Below, in pieces: positions 1-8,365 of a DNA stretch of 34,323 nucleotides (within the stretch, counting starts at the first letter, position 1; each line of letters starts with the position of its first letter). The notes under the pieces are model-generated. The model saw nothing but the letters and a program-made list of their open reading frames with translations. It did not search any database and was not told where the DNA came from. Origin of the DNA: Eubacteriales bacterium (GTDB taxonomy: Bacteria; Bacillota; Clostridia; Oscillospirales; Acutalibacteraceae); assembly GCA_029219885.1 (NCBI GenBank), contig JAQXUH010000001.1, positions 1-34,323 of the forward strand, given 5' to 3'. The translations under genes and the position numbers were made by a program.

Positions 1-26
1 AGAAGCCTGAAGCTTACGAAATTTAA
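1..26 (+). CDS. rplM: Ribosomal protein L13, C-terminal end (partial)
   Basis: Only the last seven codons and the TAA stop at 24-26 are inside the window; in frame they read KPEAYEI. This resembles the usual L13 C-terminus, and L13 is almost always encoded directly before S9, which follows after 17 bases. Identity rests on that short tail plus the conserved rplM-rpsI order, so it is an inference from context. The gene starts outside the window. Confidence 0.7.
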
Positions 27-43
27 CAGGAGGTATCTGAGTT

Positions 44-442
44 ATGTATGAAACTAATCCATATTTCTACGGTACAGGCAGAAGAAAAGAATCTGTAGCT
101 CGTGTACGTGTTTACGCAGGTACCGGTAAAATCACAATCAACGACAGAGACATTGACGATTACTTTGGCCTTGAAACTCTCAAGCTTATCGTTCGTCAGC
201 CTCTTAACCTTACTGAAACAACTGAGAAGTTCGATATCGTATGCCGTGTAAACGGCGGCGGTGTTACCGGTCAGGCTGGTGCTATCCGTCACGGTATTGC
301 AAGAGCACTTCTTCAGTATGACGAGTCACTTCGTCCTGCTCTTAAGAAGGCAGGCTTCCTCACTCGTGACCCACGTATGAAGGAAAGAAAGAAGCCAGGT
401 CTCAAGGCTGCTCGTCGTGCACCACAGTTCAGCAAGAGATAA
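44..442 (+). CDS. rpsI: 30S ribosomal protein S9
   Basis: Encodes S9 (132 aa, normal bacterial length), a small-subunit head protein whose basic C-terminal tail reaches the P-site tRNA. The sequence shows the family core: the N-terminal [13 protein letters not shown] motif, [21 protein letters not shown] in the middle, and the lysine/arginine-rich end [18 protein letters not shown] finishing in SKR. An AGGAGG ribosome binding site at 28-33 sits 10 bases before the ATG. It follows the rplM stop at 24-26, so the two are co-transcribed. Transcription ends in the hairpins directly after the stop codon. Confidence 0.98.
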   Translation: MYETNPYFYGTGRRKESVARVRVYAGTGKITINDRDIDDYFGLETLKLIVRQPLNLTETTEKFDIVCRVNGGGVTGQAGAIRHGIARALLQYDESLRPALKKAGFLTRDPRMKERKKPGLKAARRAPQFSKR

Positions 443-484
443 TTGTTTCAATCAAAAAGCTCAAGTCGAAAGATTTGGGCTTTT
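436..484 (+). repeat. 49-bp direct repeat, left copy (spans rpsI stop and terminator 1)
   Basis: Bases 436-484 are identical to 587-635 (offset 151). The copy begins in the last codons of rpsI (GAGATAATTG) and runs through the terminator hairpin. Similarity is still visible a little upstream (CAGTTC at 425-430 and 575-580). The two copies flank a 102-base insert. Confidence 0.95.
455..484 (+). terminator. rpsI terminator, copy 1
   Basis: A 13-bp stem (455-467 with 472-484, two G-U wobbles) is closed by a GAAA tetraloop and followed by a T-rich run. It lies 13 bases after the rpsI stop. It is part of the 49-bp sequence repeated at 587-635. Confidence 0.85.
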
Positions 485-586
485 GTTTTACAATATTTCA
501 CTGTGGGTCCTCACAGCATAGCTGTTGCGGTCGAAGCTAAAAACAGTCCACAGGACTGTTTTCCTAACGCTCCGACAGTTCTCGAG
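485..586. repeat. Palindromic REP/MITE-like insert between duplicated terminators
   Basis: This 102-base segment separates two identical terminator copies. It holds a perfect 10-bp inverted repeat with a 3-base loop (540-549 with 553-562, AAAACAGTCC/GGACTGTTTT), a smaller CTGTG/CACAG pair at 501-516 and CAGC/GCTG at 514-524. It has no credible coding potential. Dense palindromes in an intergenic site with flanking duplication suggest a non-coding interspersed element. Whether it occurs elsewhere in the genome cannot be seen here, because no second copy was noticed in this window. Confidence 0.6.
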
Positions 587-635
587 GAGATAATTGTTTC
601 AATCAAAAAGCTCAAGTCGAAAGATTTGGGCTTTT
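587..635 (+). repeat. 49-bp direct repeat, right copy
   Basis: Identical to 436-484. It carries the second terminator hairpin (606-618 with 623-635). The bases before it, CGACAGTTCTCGAG, loosely resemble the codons before the rpsI stop, which suggests duplication or microhomology at the insertion joint. Confidence 0.95.
606..635 (+). terminator. rpsI terminator, copy 2
   Basis: Same 13-bp stem and GAAA loop as the copy at 455-484, followed by ACTTTTAC, which is a weaker T-run than copy 1. It would act as a backup for read-through from rpsI. Confidence 0.75.
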
Positions 636-648
636 ACTTTTACACAGA

Positions 649-683
649 AAAACAGACTGCTCACATTGTGAACAGTCTGTTTT
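649..683. terminator. Bidirectional terminator between rpsI and the giant TadG-like gene
   Basis: The arms AAAACAGACTG (649-659) and CAGTCTGTTTT (673-683) are perfectly complementary, and the loop itself holds TCAC/GTGA. T-runs lie on both sides, so the hairpin can serve rpsI on the plus strand and the convergent Tad operon, whose last gene stops at 699, on the minus strand. Confidence 0.85.
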
Positions 684-698
684 TGTTTTGTTTGAGTT

Positions 699-3600
699 CT
701 ATCCTTCTTCACCAAAGTTGAAGAACAGATTCGCACCGTTTGACATATCCCTGATTGCTGTATCGCGGTCAGTCATATAGATATCGTCAACATTATCCTC
801 TGCGTTCTCATATTCTGACTTTGAAACAAGGAATACACTTGATGACTCGGCAATATGAAGATTCATAGTACGCCAGTTTGTAAATCTGTGCATATTGAAG
901 TAATAAGCATTTACATCTACTGTGTCACCGAGACCGCATCCCCAAATTTCTGTATAATATCCGTCGATATCGAGATTTCCGTTAGGTGCATAGAAAAGAG
1001 CACCAATCTTGCCGTACATAGCAAAGTAGTCGATATCGCCGTAATATGAGGCTACTGCATTCGGAAGCTGTTTTGCGTTATACTCTGCATTTTCGCTCTT
1101 TGAATAAATATTGTAAAGCTCAACGTCACCGAGGTTTGCCACAAGATATGTAAGCTTCATATCAATTGTTGTGGTAATCTTGATATCGTTATTAGCAAAT
1201 ACAACTACCGGGAATGCTGTATTATTTGATGAATCGGATGCTGTACCATAGCTATCAAAGCCAACTACTGAGGTTTCACCTGTAATGGAATCCCAAGTAA
1301 GATTTACATTAGGTGCGGAGCATTCAAAATTATGTCCCATATACACAAGTGCGTCCTGACGAAGTACACATTGACCGAGAATAATCGTGTCATAAGTACC
1401 CATAAGAGAGGCGTTCTTGTTAAGAGTAAGCTGACCGAGAGTATAGATACTGCCGTTCTTTGGCGAGAAAGTCTGCTGAATGTTAAAGCCTATCTCCTTA
1501 ACCTTATCAATAATATCGCCGAGAAGTGTGCCGTCGCTTTGGCTGACATACTGCTTTTTGATAAATGTGTCATTATCAAAGGTTTCAGGCATTACCCACA
1601 TATCCGAGTTGTGACGGAGGGTAATATATTTAGGTGTGAATACATACTCGCCTACTGCTACACGGGAATAAGCAAATTCCTTAATATAGCTTGTATAGGA
1701 GGCAAGAGTTTTGCCGATATAGAACTGTCCGCCTTTTGCAAGGTCTGATTTATCGTCTGCCAGCTCTGCCTCGGTATCCAAGGTCTGAGTATCCTTAATT
1801 GCCTCTTCAGCTGTGGAATCATCGCCGGCGTCTGTACTTTCGCCAATCTTGTCGCCGGTTTCATCATCATCACTATCGTTGTACTCGCACTCTTCACCTT
1901 CGGTTACGCCGTGAATATCCGACTCGCTGACAGTATATTTTCCTGCACTTGTTTCAGTAACAGTTCTTGTGTAATCGCCGTACTTGCCAAGCTCAATATA
2001 CCTCATAGCAGTCATATTACCGCCTACTACAACAGTAGTGCAGTCACGAAGCTTGATAAATGATGTTAAAGCCTGCATACTGCCTGCAATATGGAACTGT
2101 GAATATGAGCCGCCGTCGATTGAAGTAGCTGCCTTAAGCTTTTTGCCTACATAAATTTTAGCATCGTGACGGAGTGTCAGATACTTATGTGAAACAAAGT
2201 CGCCCTTTACCCTAAGTGTGGTAGAAGCGTAAACCTTTGTATATCCACGGCTGTCAAAATCACCGTCAACATACATTTCACCTGCGTTGGAGAAAATATA
2301 TTTAACCTTAGTTTCGCCCTTGGCTCTGTACAGTTCCTCAACTGCTTGTGACTGGTCTCTGTCATCATCGTAAAGTGATTTACCGATTTCAACATAGTTA
2401 TCGCAGTTAAAATCGCCGTAGATATAATTCTTAACCATATCACGCATTTTGCAGGTATCACGGACATACATATCGCCGTTTACCGCAAGTCTTGAACAGA
2501 TATTTTCATCAAGGCTCTGATAAGCAAAGAATTTATAATCTGTGCCATCAATAAGGTTTTGGATAGTATTCCTGATTGTGCCGTTTTCCAACGAATCCAG
2601 AATAGTATCAAGAGAGCTGCCGCTGGAAATACTCTTTTGTCCTGCAATAAGCATTGTTACATTCTGTTTCATAACAACCTTACTGTTTGCATAAAGAGAA
2701 CCGCCAACATAGATATTTGCATTAGAGTAAATATCAAAATTACGTGAATAGTTTTTCGGAACCTTTTCGGCACTCATTGCTCGAACGTTTTTACCAAGAG
2801 TGTTGACAAGCATATTGCCGCCTACATAAACATACGCACTTGAAAGCTCGTCATCATTTGAGTCTTCATTATCGTCGTAGTATGTGTACCACTCTTTGTA
2901 AACATTAGAGCTTGCACCGCAGCGGCAGTTAAGCTTTGTACTTCTCTTTGACTGATAATCGCCGCCACACATAAATATGCTATCCTCGCCTACTACTACA
3001 CCTGCTCCTGCAAATACATTTTCAGATACAAATGTCTTTGTATCGTTGAAAAGCCAAAGAGCAGTTCTGTAATAAGAGTTATCCTTATTTGTGTAGCAAA
3101 GAAGCTTTCCGCCGATATAAGCAGTACCGAAGCTGATAAATGAGCCTGAATTACCTGCTGATTCAGAAGTACCAAGCTTCATATCACCACCGCAGTAAAT
3201 AAGGGAATTAGGATATGTAGTTGAGTCAAGGTCCTTTGAAATAGTGTAAGAGCCGTTACGTATTGCTGTACTGCTGGAATCTCTGTAGCTTCTGTTATTT
3301 ACAGTTTCGTTAGTCTGCTCATCATTGGTGATTGTACCTGTAACGATAAATGTGCCACAGTTATAAAGACTGCAACCGAATTTGAAATTACCCTCTGTTG
3401 CAAAGACAGAATCAACGCCGTTGAGCATTGCGTTGGAGTTCATATACATATTTCCTGCAAAATGAGCAATAGCACCATCCTGATTAAGGAAAGCAATATC
3501 CGCTGCCGGTGCAGTACTTGAAGAATAATATCCCTGAATATTTGCACCGCCGTTACAGTAAATACTGCCCCAGTTTTGAAGTGAACCGCCAATTTTAATG

Positions 3601-6600
3601 CCGTTAGAACCGCCGATATAAATAACAGCAGTTGTTATTTGAGTTTTTTCGCTGCCACCGTTTCGGATTGAAAAGCCTTTTTTAAGGTTTGATACGCTGT
3701 CATACTTTTCGTAATCACTGAACTCGCCGTCGTTGTAATAATTGAGATTATCTAAAATTATGAGCTTACCGAGATTATAGATAGCACTGCCCACATTAAG
3801 ATTCTTACAGCTTACCGAGCTGTTTTGTTCAACATAAAAAGCACGCTTGTGGTCATTTATTGAAATATCACCGCTGACATATGTATTGCCGTTTTGGACG
3901 ATAAACGCCTCAAGTCTGTTTTGAACATAATCAGCAGCCTTGCCGTTATAGTAGCCGTTTATGTTAAGGTTATTTTCAATATAAATATTACCCTGACCGC
4001 AGAAATATCCCTTATAATCGAGACTACCTAAGCCGTCTGCGGAATTTGAAGCAATAAACGTATCGGAATTCGGACCGAGTGCGATATCGCAGTATGTATT
4101 TGTCGCGTTTGAGGCAGACATATCAACGCCGCCCATAAGATACATATTGCCGTAGCTTGTAATTGTACATCCGCTGATTGTCAGCTTTTCTGTAGCGTAA
4201 AACAATCCGCCCTCTTTAATGTAGAAATAACCTGCTACATAAACAGTTTCAGGACATACAAATCTGCCATACTGACCGATTTCAAGCTTGCTGAGATTAT
4301 AAATCGGCTGACCGTCAAGGTCCTGAGACGGAGTATAGAAACCGCCGTTTATTACAAGCTGACCGCCTGAACGAACCTTTGAGCCTTGACCGCAGTAAAG
4401 CTCGGAAAGATAATCTGCGGTGTCGCTGTCGATGTTGATATTACTGCTTTCGACAGTCTTCATTCCCCAAACCTTAGACTTGTTGCTGACGTTAATAGTA
4501 TCAACAGTAAGATTTCTTTTGCAGACAAGTCTTGAGCTTTCGCTGATATTAAGTGCAGAAGCCTTAAGAGTTGTGTTGCAGAGAATTCTTGACGAGCCTG
4601 ATGCGGAAATTGTACCGCTTGAGGTAACGCTGTTTGTAAATACTGCCCTTGAGCCGCCGCTGAAAATAAGATTTGCAAAAGATGCAGAGCTTTGACAGTA
4701 AAGTGTATGTGCATTAGATACTGTTATATCGCCGCTTGCAACTGAAAAGCCCTTTTCAAATGTGGAGCTTCCGTATCCGCTGAGGATAAGTTTTGCTGAA
4801 CCTGTAAGTTCAAGCTTGTCATAACAGTAAAGTGTGCCGTAATTCTGGAAAGTGTTAGGGAAAGATATTGTAATCGTTGCATAGTTATTATCTGCAAGTC
4901 TGCCATCGCCGATATAAACTACAGAATTAGATTGAGTATTACAAAATTCTTTAACGTTTACAAATGGCTTTCTGCTTGACTGCAAAGTGTAGTCTCTGTC
5001 ATATCCGTAAATGCTGACGACAGAACCAGTGCCGTCGTGCATATAGAAGTGACGCTCGGCTGATGACTTTGTACCTACACTACCGCCTACATAAAGATTA
5101 CACGTACCTGACAAATCAAGGAAGTTATAAGCATTACTATCCGTCTTGCTGTTATTAGATGCTGTTACGTTACCGCCCACATACATTTCAGCATTACTCA
5201 TAACAATCTTAAAGTTTGCCGCAACATCACCTGAAGCATAAATTTTGCCGTAGCTTTCAACAGACATCCAATCTTTATCACCATTAAAGACCATATCACC
5301 TTTAGCCTTAATTGTGCCGTGAAGCTCAAGCTTAGGCGTCATATTAACTTGGCTCATTGAAAGGAGATTACCGTTGACAATCATAAGAGCATCGTCATTA
5401 CCTGTAAATATGATAGTTGACGCTTTTACCGTCGAAGTAGCAGTATCTACATATTCGGTTTTGCTGTTTGACTTAAACTCAGCTATACCATAGGCATTGA
5501 GGTAAGAACCTTCGCCGAGATTGATAGTTTTAGTAGTAAAGTTACCCTTAGCACTTACAAGAGCATTATTGCCGATGTTGGAGTTACCGCTGACGCTGAT
5601 ACTGCCGTTGCAGTAAATCTTTCCGCCGGGTTCAACGAGAAGTTTACCTGTACTGATATTACCTGTGCAGTAGAGGATACAGTTTTGTCTTACCTGAAGC
5701 TCTTCTTCAACTGAAATACTGCCGGTTACAATAAGAGTTGCATTTGAGCCTCCGCCTTGACCAACATCAAGATTACCGCCGTTGCCCCAGAAGTTCTTCT
5801 CAACTTTTACATCACCTGTAACAAGTGAAGAGCCGCCTGATGAAACATGCGGATGGAAGCCTGAAACACTGAAGCCTGAATAATACTTGCCTGCCATATC
5901 AGAGTCTTTGCTGCTTGGCTTACTGCTGCTTGTAAGCGTTCTTGACTCTGTTGAGCCGCCGCCCCAAGTTGAACCGCCTATCATATTAACGGTAATTGTA
6001 CCATTGCCGTTATCGTTATATGTCGGCATAATTATATCAACTGTTCCGCCTGTAACGCCTGCAAGTGTATAGTTCATCTGAGCATTAAATTTTTCTCTTT
6101 CAGCATATGCGGTATAGTCGCCGATAAGACCGAGAGAGGTAAACTCTGACATATCAGGGCCTAAGAAAATATTCTTTCTGTAAGGGAGCGTAGGAAGATT
6201 GCTTTCTTCCACATTTGTTGCGTTGACTTCCGCCTGCTTTGATGAAAACTGACTTCCATACTTACCGGTAAGGCTATCCTTTTTCTTTTGAACAGCGTCG
6301 GCAGCGTAATTGCCTGCAACGTTATCATTATAATAGGTTTTAACTGCACCCTTTGAATATTTGCTTTCGCCGTTTGCGTCAGGTGCAATATTCTTTTCCC
6401 AAAATTCCTTTGTAAATTCCGCAGGAGTCTTGAGCTTATCATTGCTGTTATAGAGCTTCTCACCCAAAAATGTGGTGTGAGCATCCTCGGTCAGCGTTGA
6501 AAGACCCTCGTTCTTTGTTCTCTTGTACCGAGTGAAAAGAAGTGAAGTGTCCTTTTTTGTATAATCGCTAACATCCGAATAAGTATTATCCTCGTAGGAT

Positions 6601-8318
6601 GTTTTTTCTAACAAGTCCTCAAGGTCACCGGACATAGTCTTGACAGCCTCACGTACTGTACGGTCCCCTGCTGCAACGCTTTCGCCGAAATCTTCTCTCG
6701 ACTTAGTTGCGTTTCTGATTGACTGATTAACCTGACGGACAAAGTATGGCTTCATATTAGGAACAGGAATATAGCCGTCTGTACCGAGCTTTTCCTGGAA
6801 TGTTCTTGTTAAAGCAAACTTTGCACCTGTAACAGTAGCGTTGGTTGTTGAAGTAACAGACGCTCCCGTTTTCTGCAAATCTCTGTTAATCTGTGCACCC
6901 TGAACATTTACGTTAACATCGTCAAGGTCGTTTCCGTCAGCGTCCTTATGAGAAATTACAATACTGTACTTTATGCCGCCTTTAGAGGCTTTATCAGCAA
7001 TATTTAAGAACTTAGGAGTTGTAGTTCCGGAAGCATAAAGCTCGTCGGTACCTACTATATTAAGCTCGTCCACAACTCCGCTTAAGGTCTGCTCATTAGC
7101 CATATTAAGGAGTGTTTTAGCATCTCCTTGAGATACGTCATAAACTATCATTGACTGATTTTGGAGACTGATAGTTCCGTCGTCGTTATATGCAAGATTG
7201 TCTGCCTGGTCAATGATTTTCTGCTTTTGAGCGTTTGTTACGGTTACCTTGTTTTCAAGATAGCTTTCTGCCTTTCTGCGATATTCTCTTTGAAGGTCTG
7301 CGGTGCTAGAAATAGAGCTTAAATTCATCTCATTGAGAATAGTCAGAGCATTCTGGGTCTGCTCTATATACTGCTGATTCTGAACATACACGTGAGTAGA
7401 TGCGTCACGGCTTGTATTAGTAAATACTATTGAATCAACAGCTGTGTATGTAACCTGACCGTAATCGTCATACTCGTTTTCGTCAGGCAGTATTTCTGTA
7501 TTTTCGTCAACCGAATTAGTTTCCGTACCGGTATAGTCCTGGTCCTTAACTCTTGCAGCGTTAAGAGCCTGTACACCGATTGAAATGTTTGAATTAGAAT
7601 GAACGTCTCCGTTTGTAATAGCCTCTGAAATATTAATATGAACAAGGTCTGTCATATTAGGAGTACCGCCGAAAATGCCGATAATCGGCTGAACTATCTT
7701 TTCGTTTACTCCGTTGATAACCATTTCAAGAGTAGAGACAACATAGTTGGTAACATCACCTGTTCTGCCGTTAATTTCAAGTGCAGGATTATTTGTGCTG
7801 CCGTTTGTTGAGCCTGCGAAAAGAGAATATTTAAGTGCTCTCGGCATTTCAACATAGTTTACATCGCACTTAACGAACGCACTTTTTTGCAGTTTCCAAG
7901 AGTCAATGTTGAATATATTTGCCGCCACGGCGTCGCTGTCTATTGTAACAATAAGCTTAATATATCCTGAAGTGATGTAATCATAATCAATAGTTTCCGA
8001 GTCAAGAACGCCCTTACGCTCAATTCTTACGTTGATAGCATCCTTGTATTTATCCTCTACGTCAATTCCGTTTTTTTGCAGATAAGAAAGTGCAACTCCC
8101 TCAAGGGAAGAATCAGTGCTCTCGAAGCTGGAACCAACTGCCACAGCGGCAGCATCTACTGCATTTTGAAGCTTTGCACCCTGATAATAATAAAGTCCGA
8201 AATCAAGTGCAAAGGCAGAAAGCAGTACTAAAAACGCTATTGCAAAAGCCGACATCAGTGTAACTGCGCCGTTTTCATTTCTATTACGCCTTTGTTTACT
8301 TCTTTTTGTAGAACTCAA
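699..8318 (-). CDS. Giant TadG-like Tad-pilus-associated surface protein with beta-repeat body
   Basis: About 2539 aa, last gene of the Tad operon. A GTG at 8348 is possible, but the TTG at 8318 has AAAGGAG at 8328-8334 nine bases upstream and is preferred. Residues 1-17 are basic; 18-41 form one hydrophobic segment after a glycine (NENG then AVTLMSAFAIAF), followed by ALDFGLYYYQGAKLQNAVDA, the TadE/G-type N-terminus. It lacks the Glu at +5 that marks true pilins. Residues about 60-820 are mixed and partly helical. From about 820 to near the C-terminus runs a glycine/asparagine/serine-rich beta-repeat body with recurring YCGG, YVGG, YCNG and VVGG turns, as in beta-solenoid or bactofilin-like folds. 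An acidic insert lies near 2140-2200. No LPXTG sorting signal is visible. A surface fibre or adhesin role is inferred. Normal TadG proteins are several-fold shorter. Confidence 0.85.
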   Translation of the reverse strand: MSSTKRSKQRRNRNENGAVTLMSAFAIAFLVLLSAFALDFGLYYYQGAKLQNAVDAAAVAVGSSFESTDSSLEGVALSYLQKNGIDVEDKYKDAINVRIERKGVLDSETIDYDYITSGYIKLIVTIDSDAVAANIFNIDSWKLQKSAFVKCDVNYVEMPRALKYSLFAGSTNGSTNNPALEINGRTGDVTNYVVSTLEMVINGVNEKIVQPIIGIFGGTPNMTDLVHINISEAITNGDVHSNSNISIGVQALNAARVKDQDYTGTETNSVDENTEILPDENEYDDYGQVTYTAVDSIVFTNTSRDASTHVYVQNQQYIEQTQNALTILNEMNLSSISSTADLQREYRRKAESYLENKVTVTNAQKQKIIDQADNLAYNDDGTISLQNQSMIVYDVSQGDAKTLLNMANEQTLSGVVDELNIVGTDELYASGTTTPKFLNIADKASKGGIKYSIVISHKDADGNDLDDVNVNVQGAQINRDLQKTGASVTSTTNATVTGAKFALTRTFQEKLGTDGYIPVPNMKPYFVRQVNQSIRNATKSREDFGESVAAGDRTVREAVKTMSGDLEDLLEKTSYEDNTYSDVSDYTKKDTSLLFTRYKRTKNEGLSTLTEDAHTTFLGEKLYNSNDKLKTPAEFTKEFWEKNIAPDANGESKYSKGAVKTYYNDNVAGNYAADAVQKKKDSLTGKYGSQFSSKQAEVNATNVEESNLPTLPYRKNIFLGPDMSEFTSLGLIGDYTAYAEREKFNAQMNYTLAGVTGGTVDIIMPTYNDNGNGTITVNMIGGSTWGGGSTESRTLTSSSKPSSKDSDMAGKYYSGFSVSGFHPHVSSGGSSLVTGDVKVEKNFWGNGGNLDVGQGGGSNATLIVTGSISVEEELQVRQNCILYCTGNISTGKLLVEPGGKIYCNGSISVSGNSNIGNNALVSAKGNFTTKTINLGEGSYLNAYGIAEFKSNSKTEYVDTATSTVKASTIIFTGNDDALMIVNGNLLSMSQVNMTPKLELHGTIKAKGDMVFNGDKDWMSVESYGKIYASGDVAANFKIVMSNAEMYVGGNVTASNNSKTDSNAYNFLDLSGTCNLYVGGSVGTKSSAERHFYMHDGTGSVVSIYGYDRDYTLQSSRKPFVNVKEFCNTQSNSVVYIGDGRLADNNYATITISFPNTFQNYGTLYCYDKLELTGSAKLILSGYGSSTFEKGFSVASGDITVSNAHTLYCQSSASFANLIFSGGSRAVFTNSVTSSGTISASGSSRILCNTTLKASALNISESSRLVCKRNLTVDTINVSNKSKVWGMKTVESSNINIDSDTADYLSELYCGQGSKVRSGGQLVINGGFYTPSQDLDGQPIYNLSKLEIGQYGRFVCPETVYVAGYFYIKEGGLFYATEKLTISGCTITSYGNMYLMGGVDMSASNATNTYCDIALGPNSDTFIASNSADGLGSLDYKGYFCGQGNIYIENNLNINGYYNGKAADYVQNRLEAFIVQNGNTYVSGDISINDHKRAFYVEQNSSVSCKNLNVGSAIYNLGKLIILDNLNYYNDGEFSDYEKYDSVSNLKKGFSIRNGGSEKTQITTAVIYIGGSNGIKIGGSLQNWGSIYCNGGANIQGYYSSSTAPAADIAFLNQDGAIAHFAGNMYMNSNAMLNGVDSVFATEGNFKFGCSLYNCGTFIVTGTITNDEQTNETVNNRSYRDSSSTAIRNGSYTISKDLDSTTYPNSLIYCGGDMKLGTSESAGNSGSFISFGTAYIGGKLLCYTNKDNSYYRTALWLFNDTKTFVSENVFAGAGVVVGEDSIFMCGGDYQSKRSTKLNCRCGASSNVYKEWYTYYDDNEDSNDDELSSAYVYVGGNMLVNTLGKNVRAMSAEKVPKNYSRNFDIYSNANIYVGGSLYANSKVVMKQNVTMLIAGQKSISSGSSLDTILDSLENGTIRNTIQNLIDGTDYKFFAYQSLDENICSRLAVNGDMYVRDTCKMRDMVKNYIYGDFNCDNYVEIGKSLYDDDRDQSQAVEELYRAKGETKVKYIFSNAGEMYVDGDFDSRGYTKVYASTTLRVKGDFVSHKYLTLRHDAKIYVGKKLKAATSIDGGSYSQFHIAGSMQALTSFIKLRDCTTVVVGGNMTAMRYIELGKYGDYTRTVTETSAGKYTVSESDIHGVTEGEECEYNDSDDDETGDKIGESTDAGDDSTAEEAIKDTQTLDTEAELADDKSDLAKGGQFYIGKTLASYTSYIKEFAYSRVAVGEYVFTPKYITLRHNSDMWVMPETFDNDTFIKKQYVSQSDGTLLGDIIDKVKEIGFNIQQTFSPKNGSIYTLGQLTLNKNASLMGTYDTIILGQCVLRQDALVYMGHNFECSAPNVNLTWDSITGETSVVGFDSYGTASDSSNNTAFPVVVFANNDIKITTTIDMKLTYLVANLGDVELYNIYSKSENAEYNAKQLPNAVASYYGDIDYFAMYGKIGALFYAPNGNLDIDGYYTEIWGCGLGDTVDVNAYYFNMHRFTNWRTMNLHIAESSSVFLVSKSEYENAEDNVDDIYMTDRDTAIRDMSNGANLFFNFGEEG

Positions 8319-8327
8319 AGTGATTCG

Positions 8328-8334
8328 CTCCTTT
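8328..8334 (-). promoter_or_regulatory. Ribosome binding site deciding the TTG start of the giant gene
   Basis: AAAGGAG on the minus strand, nine bases before the TTG at 8316-8318. The upstream in-frame GTG at 8346-8348 has no comparable site, so the protein probably begins ten residues later than the longest reading. Confidence 0.7.
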
Positions 8335-8365
8335 CTTATATTCAGCACACGTAAAAATTACGTAA

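Noticed and set aside
443-721. Open frame on the plus strand directly after rpsI
   Set aside because: It consists of terminator hairpins and the palindromic insert, with no ribosome binding site and no recognisable protein features.
4420-4695. Open frames on the opposite strand inside the giant gene
   Set aside because: They arise from the biased codon use of the repetitive gene; no ribosome binding sites or family motifs.
3000-6000. CRISPR array or tandem DNA repeats
   Set aside because: Similarity is at the protein level with diverged codons; there are no regularly spaced identical DNA repeats.
699-8318. Autotransporter or sortase-anchored adhesin
   Set aside because: No translocator barrel and no LPXTG plus C-terminal membrane helix; the N-terminus is Tad-like instead.
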